Below are positions 26,358 through 34,712 of a stretch of 62,102 nucleotides of DNA, piece by piece. The position numbers and the translations under genes are program-made. Below the pieces are notes generated by a model, which had not been told where the DNA came from, ran no database searches, and was given only the letters and a program-made list of their open reading frames with translations. Each line of letters opens with the position of its first letter. Positions within the stretch are counted from its first letter, which is position 1. The stretch covers positions 1 to 62,102 of the forward strand of contig NZ_JAHDIG010000006.1 of NCBI RefSeq assembly GCF_020630935.1. The letters are read 5' to 3'. This DNA comes from Bernardetia sp. (GTDB taxonomy: Bacteria; Bacteroidota; Bacteroidia; Cytophagales; Bernardetiaceae).

Positions 26358-28292
26358 ATGTGTGGAATAACAGGAATTTTTGCGTTTAATGAAATTGGTC
26401 GTTTTTCGCTTGTGCGTTTGCAGGAAGCCACAGAAAGACTAGAACATCGTGGACAAGATGCACAACGCCTTTACAACGATTTTTTTGTAGGCTTGGGGCA
26501 TCGTCGTTTGTCTATTTTAGATTTATCTTCGGAGGCAAATCAGCCGATGAGCAGCAAAGATGAGCGTTATACTATCGTCTTTAATGGAGAGATTTATAAT
26601 TTTCAGCAGCTTCGAAAAGAATTTTTGAGTGATGTAGAATTTGAAACTGAAGGAGATACAGAGGTTTTATTACAGCTTTATATTCGCTTTAAAGAAAAGT
26701 GTCTAGAAAAAATCAATGGCTTTTTTGCTTTTGCTGTCTATGACAATCAAGAACAATCTATTTTTATTGCTCGTGATAGAATTGGAATAAAACCACTTCT
26801 CTACTATCACGACGAAGACAAGTTTGTTTTTTCTTCTGAAATGGCATCACTAATGGCGTATCGTTTTCCAAAGAAAATAGACTGGGCAAGTGTTCGTTTG
26901 TATTTTTCGCTGCATTATATTCCTGCACCTCATACGATTTTTGAAAATGTCTATAAACTCCCTGCTGGGCATTATCTCAAAATAAAAAAGAAAGAAGTTC
27001 AGTTAGAAAAATACTACGAAATTCCAAAAAGCTACGAAAATCAAAGTTATGAATCTCTTTCTTATGATGATGCACAGAAAAAACTGCTAGAACTTTTAGA
27101 GGACTCTGTCAAAAAACGCTTAATTTCTGATGTTCCGATTGGTTCTTTTTTGAGTGGAGGAACAGATTCTTCGGCTATTGTTGCACTTGCCACACGCCAT
27201 ACGCAACACCTCAATACGTTTTCAATAGGTTATAAAGATGAGCCTTTGTTTGATGAGACAAGTTATGCAAATCTAGTAGCTAAAAAATTCAATACCAATC
27301 ATACTGTTTTTACGCTTTCGAATAACGATATTTTTGATGCCGTTTTTGAAATGTTACCATTTTTAAGTGAACCGTTTGCAGATTCTTCGGCAATTCCGTT
27401 TTATGTGTTGAGCAAGCACACGAAAAAGACAGCTTCGGTAGCTCTTTCTGGTGATGGTGGCGATGAACTTTTTGCAGGTTACAATAAATATTTGGGGGAG
27501 TACAAAGTCAGAAATGCAGGTTGGAAAGAAAATTTGATAAAAAATAACTTAGGATTTTTAGAAAAACTACCCAAATCAAGAAATTCATTTTGGGGAAATA
27601 AATTCAGACAACTTCATCGTTTTGCAAAAGCTGCACAATTATCTAAGCAAGAACGCTATTGGTTTTTGAGTAGTTTTATTGATGAACAAAATGTTCAAAA
27701 TATCTTTCAATCTGATGTTTTTGAGTGGTCTAATGAAGGCAATACATTTCAAAATCGAAAAAAAGACTTCACAAAATTCATTTCAGAACAGCAGAAAAGA
27801 GATATTAATGAAATGCTTTATGCTGATATGAATTTACTTTTGCCTAATGACATGCTTCATAAGGCAGACCAGTTTTCGATGGCGCATGCGCTAGAGGTGC
27901 GTGTTCCTTTTCTTGACCATAACGTTGTAAACTTTGCTTTTGGTTTGCAAGAAAATTATAAAATCAATCCGAAAATCAAGAAGCGAATTGTGCAAGATGC
28001 CTTTAAGTCTATTCTTCCTGCTGAACTTTACAACCGAAGCAAACACGGTTTTGATGTTCCTTTAGCAAAAGGTTTTCAAACCCTTCTAAAGCCACTGGTG
28101 GAACAGTCTTTGGACAGAGATTTTATACAAGAACAAGGCATTTTTAGTCCAGTTTATACAGAAAATTTAAAGCAAAAAGTAAAGCAAGGCACAGATTATG
28201 ACCAAAACCACGTTTGGGCATTTATCGTTTTCCAAGAATGGTGGAAAAAGTACGATTTGCAGAAAGTAATTGAGGAAGAAGAAGAATTTTAA
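26358..28292 (+). CDS. asnB: Asparagine synthase (glutamine-hydrolysing)
   Basis: The 644-residue protein begins MCGITGIFAF, exposing Cys2 as the glutaminase nucleophile. The N-terminal class II glutamine amidotransferase domain (1-200; EHRGQDAQ, GHRRLSILDLS, FNGEIYNF) is followed by the synthetase domain (about 225-640). That domain has the ATP-pyrophosphatase loop SGGTDSS near residue 265, and VALSGDGGDELFAGY. It forms asparagine from aspartate, glutamine and ATP. The AsnB family includes paralogues in polysaccharide loci that amidate sugars; the context here is not a sugar cluster, so a metabolic role is likelier. The acidic tail EEEEEF is unremarkable. Confidence 0.93.
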   Translation: MCGITGIFAFNEIGRFSLVRLQEATERLEHRGQDAQRLYNDFFVGLGHRRLSILDLSSEANQPMSSKDERYTIVFNGEIYNFQQLRKEFLSDVEFETEGDTEVLLQLYIRFKEKCLEKINGFFAFAVYDNQEQSIFIARDRIGIKPLLYYHDEDKFVFSSEMASLMAYRFPKKIDWASVRLYFSLHYIPAPHTIFENVYKLPAGHYLKIKKKEVQLEKYYEIPKSYENQSYESLSYDDAQKKLLELLEDSVKKRLISDVPIGSFLSGGTDSSAIVALATRHTQHLNTFSIGYKDEPLFDETSYANLVAKKFNTNHTVFTLSNNDIFDAVFEMLPFLSEPFADSSAIPFYVLSKHTKKTASVALSGDGGDELFAGYNKYLGEYKVRNAGWKENLIKNNLGFLEKLPKSRNSFWGNKFRQLHRFAKAAQLSKQERYWFLSSFIDEQNVQNIFQSDVFEWSNEGNTFQNRKKDFTKFISEQQKRDINEMLYADMNLLLPNDMLHKADQFSMAHALEVRVPFLDHNVVNFAFGLQENYKINPKIKKRIVQDAFKSILPAELYNRSKHGFDVPLAKGFQTLLKPLVEQSLDRDFIQEQGIFSPVYTENLKQKVKQGTDYDQNHVWAFIVFQEWWKKYDLQKVIEEEEEF

Positions 28293-28333
28293 AATAAAAT
28301 TAGTTAAGACTTGAAAGCAAGTGAAGCTAATAT

Positions 28334-28533
28334 AACGTGAAGTCGGGATTATATTTATTGATTATCAATACGTTATAGTATGTTTTTTGTATATCGGTAC
28401 TGACCTTAATTAAGTTAGGTCAGTCTCATTAGAGCAGACCAAAAACTATATATAATCTGTTTTAAACAAATAAAAACCTTATTGTTAATCCCAAGTTCAC
28501 GTTAATATACTTTATACATTTATTGGTACTGAC
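28334..28533. repeat. Inverted-repeat element plus duplicated 'GGTACTGAC' repeat
   Basis: The 325-base gap after asnB holds no gene but is highly structured. Seventeen-base arms (AACGTGAA-GTC-GGGATT at 28334-28350 and its complement at 28487-28503, 15 of 17 matching) enclose about 136 bases, like a miniature inverted-repeat element. Two related 36-base segments, each starting ACGTTA and ending GGTACTGAC, lie at about 28370-28403 and 28499-28533. Inside is a perfect 8-bp palindrome ACTGACCT/AGGTCAGT (28399-28424). A third, inverted copy of the same repeat is at 59190-59262. Confidence 0.6.
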
Positions 28534-28617
28534 ATTGTTTTGCTAGAGTAGGCTTTAAATATTTGTTTTTCTCAATTTTTAAACAACTTCAATAAATATA
28601 TTACAAAATATAAAAAA

Positions 28618-29067
28618 ATGAAACTCAAACAAACTATACGTTCTCTTTTTGAAAGAGATATACAAAAAGTAAAAGTAGAAATTGAAAGCTACAAAAATGA
28701 AGAAAATATGTGGAAACTAGATGGAGAAATCCTCAACTCTGCTGGTAATCTTTGTTTGCATCTTATAGGAAACCTTAATCATTTTATTGGTGAAGGAATA
28801 GGAAAAACAGGATACGTCAGACAAAGAGAACTAGAATTTTCTCAAAAAAATATCTCTAAAAAAGAACTCAGCGAAAAGCTAGATGAGGTAACAAAGATTG
28901 TTGATGCTTCTATAAATTCATTGACGGAAGAAGAATTACATGTTGAAACAACAATTCCAAAGTTTACAGAAAAACAAACCACAGCATTCTTACTTTTGCA
29001 TTTACATGCTCACCTCAATTATCATCTAGGACAAATCAATTATCATAGAAGATTATTGGACAAATAA
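28618..29067 (+). CDS. DinB-like (DUF1572) protein
   Basis: The 149-residue helical protein resembles the DinB/YfiT four-helix-bundle superfamily, specifically DUF1572. The conserved His positions appear as LHLIGNLNHFIG (helix 2) and HLHAHLNYHLGQINYHRR (C-terminal helix), which would form a three-His metal site. Members are metal-dependent, often thiol-linked enzymes, and most lack an assigned reaction. The start ATG follows an A-rich stretch. It precedes the lipoprotein gene by 7 bases and the T9SS plug gene shortly after, so all three may share a transcript. Confidence 0.82.
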   Translation: MKLKQTIRSLFERDIQKVKVEIESYKNEENMWKLDGEILNSAGNLCLHLIGNLNHFIGEGIGKTGYVRQRELEFSQKNISKKELSEKLDEVTKIVDASINSLTEEELHVETTIPKFTEKQTTAFLLLHLHAHLNYHLGQINYHRRLLDK

Positions 29068-29074
29068 ATACCAA

Positions 29075-29917
29075 ATGAAATCCTACATTTTATTATTTTT
29101 ACTGATTTTGGTATTGTTTTTTTCTTGTACGAAAAAGTCTGTTGTTAATAATAAACAACCATATTTCACAGAAGAACAGAAACAAACAGAGAGCGTTGTT
29201 ACAACAAATGAACCCACTAATTTTGAAAACTATAACGATGCCGAGTTTGATTCTCTCTTTCATGTATCATTAGATTCTATAGTGGACTTGTTGAATGTTG
29301 TCAAGTTTGATAAGGATACAATTATAAAAAATGAATTTACTTTTGCAATGTACTCAGCAGCAAAAAATGGTTTTTCTGATTTTGCTTTTATTGAGAGTAT
29401 GTATCCAGATTTATTAGATTCTTTAAAAACTCCAACATATCTGTATGTAAAACATAACGACAAGTTTGAGTTAAAAAATCAATTTGAATTTAGTGAAATG
29501 AGCTGGAGAAACTCAGAAGTTCAACAACGAGATATAAATTTTGATGGAAAGGCAGATATTCTGCTTCAACGCCCTTGGTTTGCTAATAGAATGATAGCTG
29601 ATTATTTAATAATAATGGATTCAAATTTTGAGAGAATAACTGAAACGAACTCTACCTATGAACTACTTATCAACGAGAAAAACAAAACAGTCATTTCTTT
29701 TATAGATGGAGGAAATTGTTGTACACACCACAAAATTATCAATAAATGGCAAGGTGATAGTTTAGTAAAGATAAGGAGTTTAGAAAAATCGTATAATCAT
29801 GCAGAAGGAGGACAAATTTTAGAAGAGTTTGTAATAAAAAACGGAGAAAAAACTAAAATCAAAAGCCAAAAAATGAGTTCTGATAAAGCAGAAGCATATT
29901 TTGAAAATTATCAGTAA
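29075..29917 (+). CDS. Putative lipoprotein of unknown function
   Basis: The 280-residue protein starts with a lipoprotein-like signal (MKSYILLFLLILVLFFSC) with the lipidated Cys expected at position 18, so it should sit in an outer or inner membrane leaflet. The mature part is charged. A later region contains DINFDGKADILLQ, which looks like an FG-GAP-type 'D-x-N-x-D-G' calcium loop, and SFIDGGNCCTHHKI with a vicinal Cys pair and two His. I do not recognise the family. Its last 23 codons closely resemble a fragment after the 31228 gene, indicating a former second copy. It lies 7 bases after the DinB-like gene and 12 bases before the plug gene. Confidence 0.75.
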   Translation: MKSYILLFLLILVLFFSCTKKSVVNNKQPYFTEEQKQTESVVTTNEPTNFENYNDAEFDSLFHVSLDSIVDLLNVVKFDKDTIIKNEFTFAMYSAAKNGFSDFAFIESMYPDLLDSLKTPTYLYVKHNDKFELKNQFEFSEMSWRNSEVQQRDINFDGKADILLQRPWFANRMIADYLIIMDSNFERITETNSTYELLINEKNKTVISFIDGGNCCTHHKIINKWQGDSLVKIRSLEKSYNHAEGGQILEEFVIKNGEKTKIKSQKMSSDKAEAYFENYQ

Positions 29918-29929
29918 AAAAAATACCCA

Positions 29930-31216
29930 ATGAAAATTCAGTTATTTGCATTACTACCCCTACTATTTTTATCAAATCTTATAGTAGCTCAAAATACAGA
30001 AAGCTATTATGAAGATATGTCGTTCCGAACAGAGGATTTTGTGTACGACCCTTATATCAAAACGGTTCGGTTGTTTCCAAGACAAACCAACTTACAAGCT
30101 GCCCAACTCTCACAGCCTGTTGTTCCACTCTCACAGCAAACTTTGCTTCTTACCTTTGATGAACTAGCCAGCGATGCTAGAGTTTATAAAGCTAAAATTA
30201 TTCGCTGCGAATCGGATTGGACAGAAAGCACACTACCAGATATGGAATATTTGAGTGTCTATAATGATTTTCTAATTCGTGATTACGACTTTTCTATCAA
30301 TACGAAAGTGCCTTTTGTACATTACAAATTTCAAATTCCACGAGTGAAGATTTCTGGAAATTATGTGGTAAAAGTATTTTTTGAAGATGAAGAAAACCTA
30401 ATCTTGACTAAGCGTTTTATGGTTTTTGAAGAGAAAACGAGTGTAGGGTTTGAACAAATTCCAGCCGTTGGGGGACAGAGTTCACTTATTTATCAGCAGT
30501 TTAAACTCTCTGTAAATTATACAGGTGTGAAGGGCGTAGTAAATCCGAATCAGCAAATTAGTGTAGTGGTAAGGCAAAATTATCGTTGGGACAATGCCAT
30601 TTATGATTTGCAGCCTACTTTTGTAAAAGACTTTCAAAAAACATTAGAATTTTCTTCGCTTACCGAATCGCAGCGTTTTTTGGGAAGTAATGAGTTTAGA
30701 TTATTTGATATTCGTACACAACGAAAATTTGGCTGGGGCGTAGATAGTGTACGCTATCAGAAAGATGCCGACCATGTTTTTCTTCAACGAGAAAAATCAA
30801 GAGCTGATTTAGCCTATGGAACTCGCTTAGAAGACTTCAACGGACAGTTTTATGTGGAAAACAGCCAACGCCCAGAGCAATCTACCACAGAAGCTGATTA
30901 TGCGTATGTAAATTTTGTGTTGAAATCTCAAAAATTAGATAACGATGTCTATGTTATTGGAGGATTGACAGACTGGAAAATCAACCCACTTTTCAAGATG
31001 CGTTATGTCAATGAAGGAGGATATTACACAGCCGAAGTATTGTTGAAGCAAGGTATTTATAATTATTTCTACACCACAGTCAATCAGAAAAAAGAAATTG
31101 ATTATTCTCCACTAGAAAATAATTATTTCCAGACAGAAAACGCTTATGATGTTTTCATTTATTACCGTCCGATGAGTAGCCGAACAGATTATTTGGTAGG
31201 GTATAGGAAGATTTAA
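29930..31216 (+). CDS. Type IX secretion system plug protein (DUF5103)
   Basis: The 428-residue protein has a signal peptide (MKIQLFALLPLLFLSNLIVA) and the layout of the DUF5103 family. The first beta-rich domain (about 28-150) includes RLFPRQTNLQAAQLSQPV, LLLTFDELASDARVYKAKI and LSVYNDFLIRDYDFSINTKV. The second domain (about 165-428) has QFKLSVNYTGV and GIYNYFYTTVN. Members were identified as the Plug that closes the empty SprA/Sov translocon pore on the periplasmic side in the T9SS. This matches the T9SS cargo gene upstream at 21795. It lies in a tight group with the lipoprotein and DinB-like genes. Confidence 0.85.
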   Translation: MKIQLFALLPLLFLSNLIVAQNTESYYEDMSFRTEDFVYDPYIKTVRLFPRQTNLQAAQLSQPVVPLSQQTLLLTFDELASDARVYKAKIIRCESDWTESTLPDMEYLSVYNDFLIRDYDFSINTKVPFVHYKFQIPRVKISGNYVVKVFFEDEENLILTKRFMVFEEKTSVGFEQIPAVGGQSSLIYQQFKLSVNYTGVKGVVNPNQQISVVVRQNYRWDNAIYDLQPTFVKDFQKTLEFSSLTESQRFLGSNEFRLFDIRTQRKFGWGVDSVRYQKDADHVFLQREKSRADLAYGTRLEDFNGQFYVENSQRPEQSTTEADYAYVNFVLKSQKLDNDVYVIGGLTDWKINPLFKMRYVNEGGYYTAEVLLKQGIYNYFYTTVNQKKEIDYSPLENNYFQTENAYDVFIYYRPMSSRTDYLVGYRKI

Positions 31217-31227
31217 TTTGCATCATT

Positions 31228-31638
31228 ATGCTTGAGTTTGATAAGGCTATTCGATGTAAAAACCATGCTACTATAAATTTGTTAAATCTCAAAGGACAGA
31301 CTTATTTTTATATCCTCACAACAGAAAATAAAATGGAAACACAAGAGATAATGGCAGCTTATCAAAAGGGCTTTCTAGGAGCAGTAAATGATAATGTAGT
31401 TGCGATAGCATTTGATTACGATGAAGGTAACTTATTTACTTATGTGTATCTGAAAACTATTCCTACAGATGAGGACTTTGAAATAGTAGATATTGCAGTT
31501 ACGGAAACTATAGCACATCTTCCTAAGATAACTTATGAGAAGATATATTTGGAAAAGAAATGTCAAGGTTTTAGGATGAGAGAACACCAAGGTTGGTTCT
31601 TTATGAGATATTCTAAAAGTTCTCTTTGGTTATCTTAA
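31228..31638 (+). CDS. Unknown small protein after the plug gene
   Basis: The 136-residue protein opens at ATG 31228, 11 bases after the plug stop; an internal ATG at 31333 (METQEIMAAYQKG) would give a 101-residue protein. The middle has alternating strands (VVAIAFDYDEGNLFTYVYLK), and the C-terminus is aromatic and basic (MREHQGWFFMRYSKSS). I recognise no family. It sits between the plug gene and a fragment of a duplicated lipoprotein gene, as if inserted or captured in a duplicated region. The long frame without stops supports a real gene, but with less certainty than its neighbours. Confidence 0.55.
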   Translation: MLEFDKAIRCKNHATINLLNLKGQTYFYILTTENKMETQEIMAAYQKGFLGAVNDNVVAIAFDYDEGNLFTYVYLKTIPTDEDFEIVDIAVTETIAHLPKITYEKIYLEKKCQGFRMREHQGWFFMRYSKSSLWLS

Positions 31639-31655
31639 CTGGATAGTTAAACCGA

Positions 31656-31721
31656 GAGAAAATTAAAAGCCGAAAAGTGATTTCTGACAGAGCAGAAGAA
31701 TATTTTGAAAATTATAAATAA
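31656..31721 (+). pseudogene. Relic of a second copy of the 29075 lipoprotein gene (3' end)
   Basis: Twenty-one codons followed by TAA encode EKIKSRKVISDRAEEYFENY(K). They match the C-terminal residues KIKSQKMSSDKAEAYFENYQ of the lipoprotein at 29075, with the stop at the same place. An in-frame TAG lies four codons upstream (31644-31646), so only a remnant is left. It implies an ancestral duplication around the plug gene. Confidence 0.8.
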
Positions 31722-31758
31722 AAAATCGCTTATTCTAAAAAATGGAACAAGCGATTTT
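31722..31758. terminator. Bidirectional terminator between the 31228 gene and phaC
   Basis: The arms AAAATCGCTT/AAGCGATTTT (10 bp) flank a 17-base loop. A/T tracts on both sides allow termination of both convergent transcripts. Confidence 0.8.
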
Positions 31759-31798
31759 CTAAAAATTTTCCTCACAAAAACTTAATTCTATTCAAAAG

Positions 31799-32878
31799 TT
31801 AGTCTCTCTCTTTCAACCACTCCGAAACTTTAGGCGCAAGTTCTTTCTGTGAACGTCCACCTACAAAAACGCCAATGTGTCCACCTGGAAACTCATACAA
31901 GGTTTTATCTTTTGTTCCTACGTGGTCGTTTAATGGTTTGGTAGCAGAAGGGGGTACTAAGTGGTCAGCAGAGGCATAAATTGTCAAGACTGGATTTTTG
32001 ATGTCTTGTAGATTTACTTTTTTTCCTCCTAGTTCAAATTCTCCTTTAATAAGTTTATTTTCTTGGTATAAATCTTTAATAAATTTACGATAACATTCTC
32101 CAGCTTGCGAAGGACTGTCGCCTACCCATTGTTCCATTCTGAGGAAGTTCATCAGTTTGGCTTTATCTTCCATAATATTTGTAATGGTTGCCATTTTCTT
32201 GAACTTGCTAAGAGGCTTCAACATATCAAAACCCATATTCAAAAACTCACCTGGTACGAGTCCGTCGTTTCCATCTACTACTTTATCTACATCCAAATCT
32301 CTTGACCACTTGAAAAGTAATCCGTCGTCGGTGTTAAAGTCAAATGGAGCAACCAGTGTAATTAGGTTTTTGATTTTGTCTTGATTGAGAGCTGTATAAA
32401 TTGTGGAAAATGTACCACCTTGGCAGACGCCTAATAAGTTGATTTTATCAATACCATGTTCTTTTCGGATAAAATTAACACAAGAATTGATGTAGCCATT
32501 GATGTAATCTTCCATTGTCAAATATCTATCTACACGAGAAGGATAGCCCCAATCTATGAGATAAATATCTATTCCATTGTCTAGCAAATTTCTGATAAAA
32601 CTACGGTCGGCTTGCAAGTCCATCATATCAAAACGATTGACAAGTGCGTATGAAATGAGAAGTGGAGTTTTGAGGCTACGTTTTTTAGATGCATAACGGT
32701 ATAGTTTCACTTTGTCTTCACTCCAAACAATTTCTTTTTCTGCTGTAGCAACATCTACTTCTTCTACATCACTCAAAAGTTGGTAGCCTTTTACAAGTTT
32801 TTCAGTTTGTTCTGTAATTTCTTTTGTAAAGCTCTCATACACGTTAGTTTGTATGTTTTCATGCTTAGGATTTGCCAT
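31799..32878 (-). CDS. phaC: Class III polyhydroxyalkanoate synthase catalytic subunit
   Basis: The 359-residue alpha/beta hydrolase matches class III PhaC in length and motifs. The lipase-like box is GVCQGG with nucleophile Cys152, followed by catalytic Asp305 (YASADHLVPP) and His334 (PGGHIGVFVG). The YLIDWGYPS and EQWVGDSPSQAG stretches are also typical. It polymerises (R)-3-hydroxyacyl-CoA into storage granules. ATG 32878 (MANPKHENIQ) is preferred over a start at 32995, because the extra residues lie in the palindrome region and look non-coding. Its partner phaE is upstream on the same strand, about 290 bases away with an intervening terminator. No phaA or phaB is in view. Confidence 0.95.
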   Translation of the reverse strand: MANPKHENIQTNVYESFTKEITEQTEKLVKGYQLLSDVEEVDVATAEKEIVWSEDKVKLYRYASKKRSLKTPLLISYALVNRFDMMDLQADRSFIRNLLDNGIDIYLIDWGYPSRVDRYLTMEDYINGYINSCVNFIRKEHGIDKINLLGVCQGGTFSTIYTALNQDKIKNLITLVAPFDFNTDDGLLFKWSRDLDVDKVVDGNDGLVPGEFLNMGFDMLKPLSKFKKMATITNIMEDKAKLMNFLRMEQWVGDSPSQAGECYRKFIKDLYQENKLIKGEFELGGKKVNLQDIKNPVLTIYASADHLVPPSATKPLNDHVGTKDKTLYEFPGGHIGVFVGGRSQKELAPKVSEWLKERD

Positions 32879-32895
32879 AATTTTTTTAGTTTGTG

Positions 32896-33013
32896 TGTAG
32901 CACACTCTATTAGAATTAGAATGTGATGATTTGTAACTCAATAAATTCTTTGTTCTAAACGACAGCTTTAGTATTCGTTTATGGTTGTTTCGCATTCTAA
33001 AGAATGCGCTACA
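32896..33013. repeat. Inverted pair of TGTAG-head hairpins upstream of phaC (REPIN-like)
   Basis: The left unit (32896-32925, plus) has a TGTAG head and arms CACACTCTA/TAGAATGTG (one mismatch). The right unit (32991-33013, minus) has a TGTAG head and arms GCATTCT/AGAATGC. The heads face outward, with about 65 bases between. It lies immediately upstream of the phaC start. Confidence 0.75.
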
Positions 33014-33028
33014 TTTTTGTTTTTATCA

Positions 33029-33062
33029 AAAACCCCAACTTCAACGTTGAAGTTAGGGTTTT
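33029..33062 (-). terminator. Terminator of phaE
   Basis: The 16-bp nearly perfect arms (AAAACCC-AACTTCAA and complement, one mismatch, 2-base centre) end in T-rich sequence on the minus strand. It lies 108 bases past the phaE stop, so phaC probably needs its own promoter or read-through. Confidence 0.82.
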
Positions 33063-33169
33063 GCGTTGAAGGAAATGTTAGATTTCTTTCGCTTATTATT
33101 TCTAATAAGCACGTTTTAGATAACTACTCCAATCTAAAACGAATTTGATTTTGACTATCTACTCAAAAA

Positions 33170-34627
33170 CTATTTTGTAGTTTTTTTGCTGGCAGTCGTT
33201 GTTTTTTTAGTAGCTGTTACTGTTTTGGCTGGGGTTGCCTTAGCTACTGGCTTTGCTTCTGCACTATTTTCTAGCTCACGAACACGAGCTTTTAGTGCGT
33301 GTACTTGTTTTGCTAACTCATCGATTTCAGAGTTGAGAACTACTGGATAAGGAGAAAGCACTTGTTCCATTCCTTTATTGAAATTGGTTTTCAAATCTAA
33401 TTGAAGAGCCAAAATCTCACCTTGTAGTTTAGAAAACTCATCACCTTTAAAGATAGTAATCATTTGGTCTTCCAATGTATTGAGCCAGTCCATATAAAAT
33501 TCATTGTATGTACTTACTTTTCCGTCTTTGGCAGCCTCAAACATTTTAGTCATAAACTCCTCAGCAGTTTCTTTTACTGTCTTACCAATGATAGCATTCA
33601 TATCTGCTGTTTTCATTTGGTAGTCTAGCAAAATTGCCTGCATTTGAGAGAAAAGTTTAATCGTTTCCTTTTCTTTGCTTGGTGGCATTAATTTATAAAA
33701 CGGAGCATACATTTTTTGCATGCGCTCATATATTTCTTTGCCAAAGGTTGGACTCATGACGTTTTCCATAGAAAAATTTTCTAGGTTCATCATTTTTGCC
33801 ATATCTGTTGGCATCATAGAAGAGAATTTTTCAAAAGTATCTTTATAAGGTGCAAACATAGGGTTTTGCATCATCGTATTACGATACTGCTCTACCATTT
33901 TGTTCATTTGCTCGTTCATCTGACTGAAATTAGCAAAGCCAAACTGTGAAGGATTTTGAGAGAACATGTTTTTTGCCATCTCTTGCAATTTGTCCATATT
34001 CATCATTTTGAAGTATTCTTGTACATCAAAATTTTTGTTGTTGGTCATATTTACAAATGGCTTCCACATTTCGTACGCATCAAAATACGTCTTTGCTCCT
34101 TTTGTCATGTTTTCAAAGGCTTCTTGCATCGGTTGCATAGATTTGAAAACAGGGTTTTCAGTCATCATTTTTTTGCTCTCGTTCATCATCTCAGTTGTTG
34201 AATCTAACCAAGTTTTGTAAGAGCTAGTCATCATTTCTTGCATTTTGGCTGCATTTTCTTGCAAGTTGAGGCTGTTCTGACCATTTGTGTTAGTCATTTT
34301 TACCATTTGCATCTGACGGTCTGCCATTTCACTCATTGTGTCAATCCACTTTTTAGAAAGTGTTGTTTGCTGTTCCATAAGCTGACTTACTTGTGTTGGC
34401 ATAGTTTCAGAAGAAATTTCTTTGCCTTTCTCCATTGCTTCAGAAATGATATTTTTCTGATTGTCGTACCAATTTTTATACATATCCGTAGCTTGCTCCA
34501 TTACTTTGCCTTCTTTGGCAGCTTCTTGAAGCTGACGAGTAGAATCTACCCAGTTTTCCACGACTTTATTTTGAGTAGTTGCCCAAAAATCTAACATTTC
34601 CTTCGCAGAATCCATTACGTTTGTCAT
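33170..34627 (-). CDS. phaE: PHA synthase subunit PhaE, extended phasin-like form
   Basis: The 485-residue helical protein resembles PhaE, the partner that class III PhaC requires. The PhaE-like core covers roughly residues 180-450 (MNAIIGKTVKETAEEFMTKM, YNEFYMDWLNTLEDQM, FSKLQGEILALQLDLK) and ends in the typical LAKQVHALKARVRELE coiled coil. The N-terminal 150 residues are Met/Gln-rich with a repeated Trp motif (NWVDSTRQL, NWYDNQKNI, KWIDTMSEM, TWLDSTTEM), which looks phasin-like and may coat the granule. The last 30 residues are Lys/Thr/Ala-rich (KTVTATKKTTTASKKTTK), like the DNA-binding tails of some granule proteins. Known PhaE proteins are usually about 350 residues. ATG 34627 follows a good promoter. 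Confidence 0.85.
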   Translation of the reverse strand: MTNVMDSAKEMLDFWATTQNKVVENWVDSTRQLQEAAKEGKVMEQATDMYKNWYDNQKNIISEAMEKGKEISSETMPTQVSQLMEQQTTLSKKWIDTMSEMADRQMQMVKMTNTNGQNSLNLQENAAKMQEMMTSSYKTWLDSTTEMMNESKKMMTENPVFKSMQPMQEAFENMTKGAKTYFDAYEMWKPFVNMTNNKNFDVQEYFKMMNMDKLQEMAKNMFSQNPSQFGFANFSQMNEQMNKMVEQYRNTMMQNPMFAPYKDTFEKFSSMMPTDMAKMMNLENFSMENVMSPTFGKEIYERMQKMYAPFYKLMPPSKEKETIKLFSQMQAILLDYQMKTADMNAIIGKTVKETAEEFMTKMFEAAKDGKVSTYNEFYMDWLNTLEDQMITIFKGDEFSKLQGEILALQLDLKTNFNKGMEQVLSPYPVVLNSEIDELAKQVHALKARVRELENSAEAKPVAKATPAKTVTATKKTTTASKKTTK

Positions 34628-34655
34628 AGTATATAAAATTTTTTTGGTAAAAAAT

Positions 34656-34679
34656 AAGTGCTATAAAAAATAAGCACTT
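34656..34679 (-). promoter_or_regulatory. Hairpin at the likely 5' end of the phaE mRNA
   Basis: The perfect 7-bp arms AAGTGCT/AGCACTT with a 10-base A/T loop are followed on the minus strand by ATTTTTT. It starts at about the transcription start predicted from the adjacent promoter, so it would cap the mRNA or act as an attenuator before phaE. Confidence 0.5.
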
Positions 34680-34681
34680 CT

Positions 34682-34712
34682 CAAATGTACAAGCAATTTT
34701 TTAGACTACAAA
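34682..34712 (-). promoter_or_regulatory. phaE promoter, Bacteroidota sigma-A type
   Basis: On the minus strand, TTTG (34712-34709) is followed after exactly 19 bases by TACATTTG (34689-34682). This is a full match to the phylum consensus TTTG-N19-21-TAnnTTTG. The start of transcription would be near 34676, giving a leader of about 50 bases. Confidence 0.72.

Noticed and set aside
33956-34594. Several open frames opposite phaE, rich in Cys, His and Phe
   Set aside because: They are shadows of the Met/Gln/Lys-rich PhaE helices; no independent promoter or family signal.
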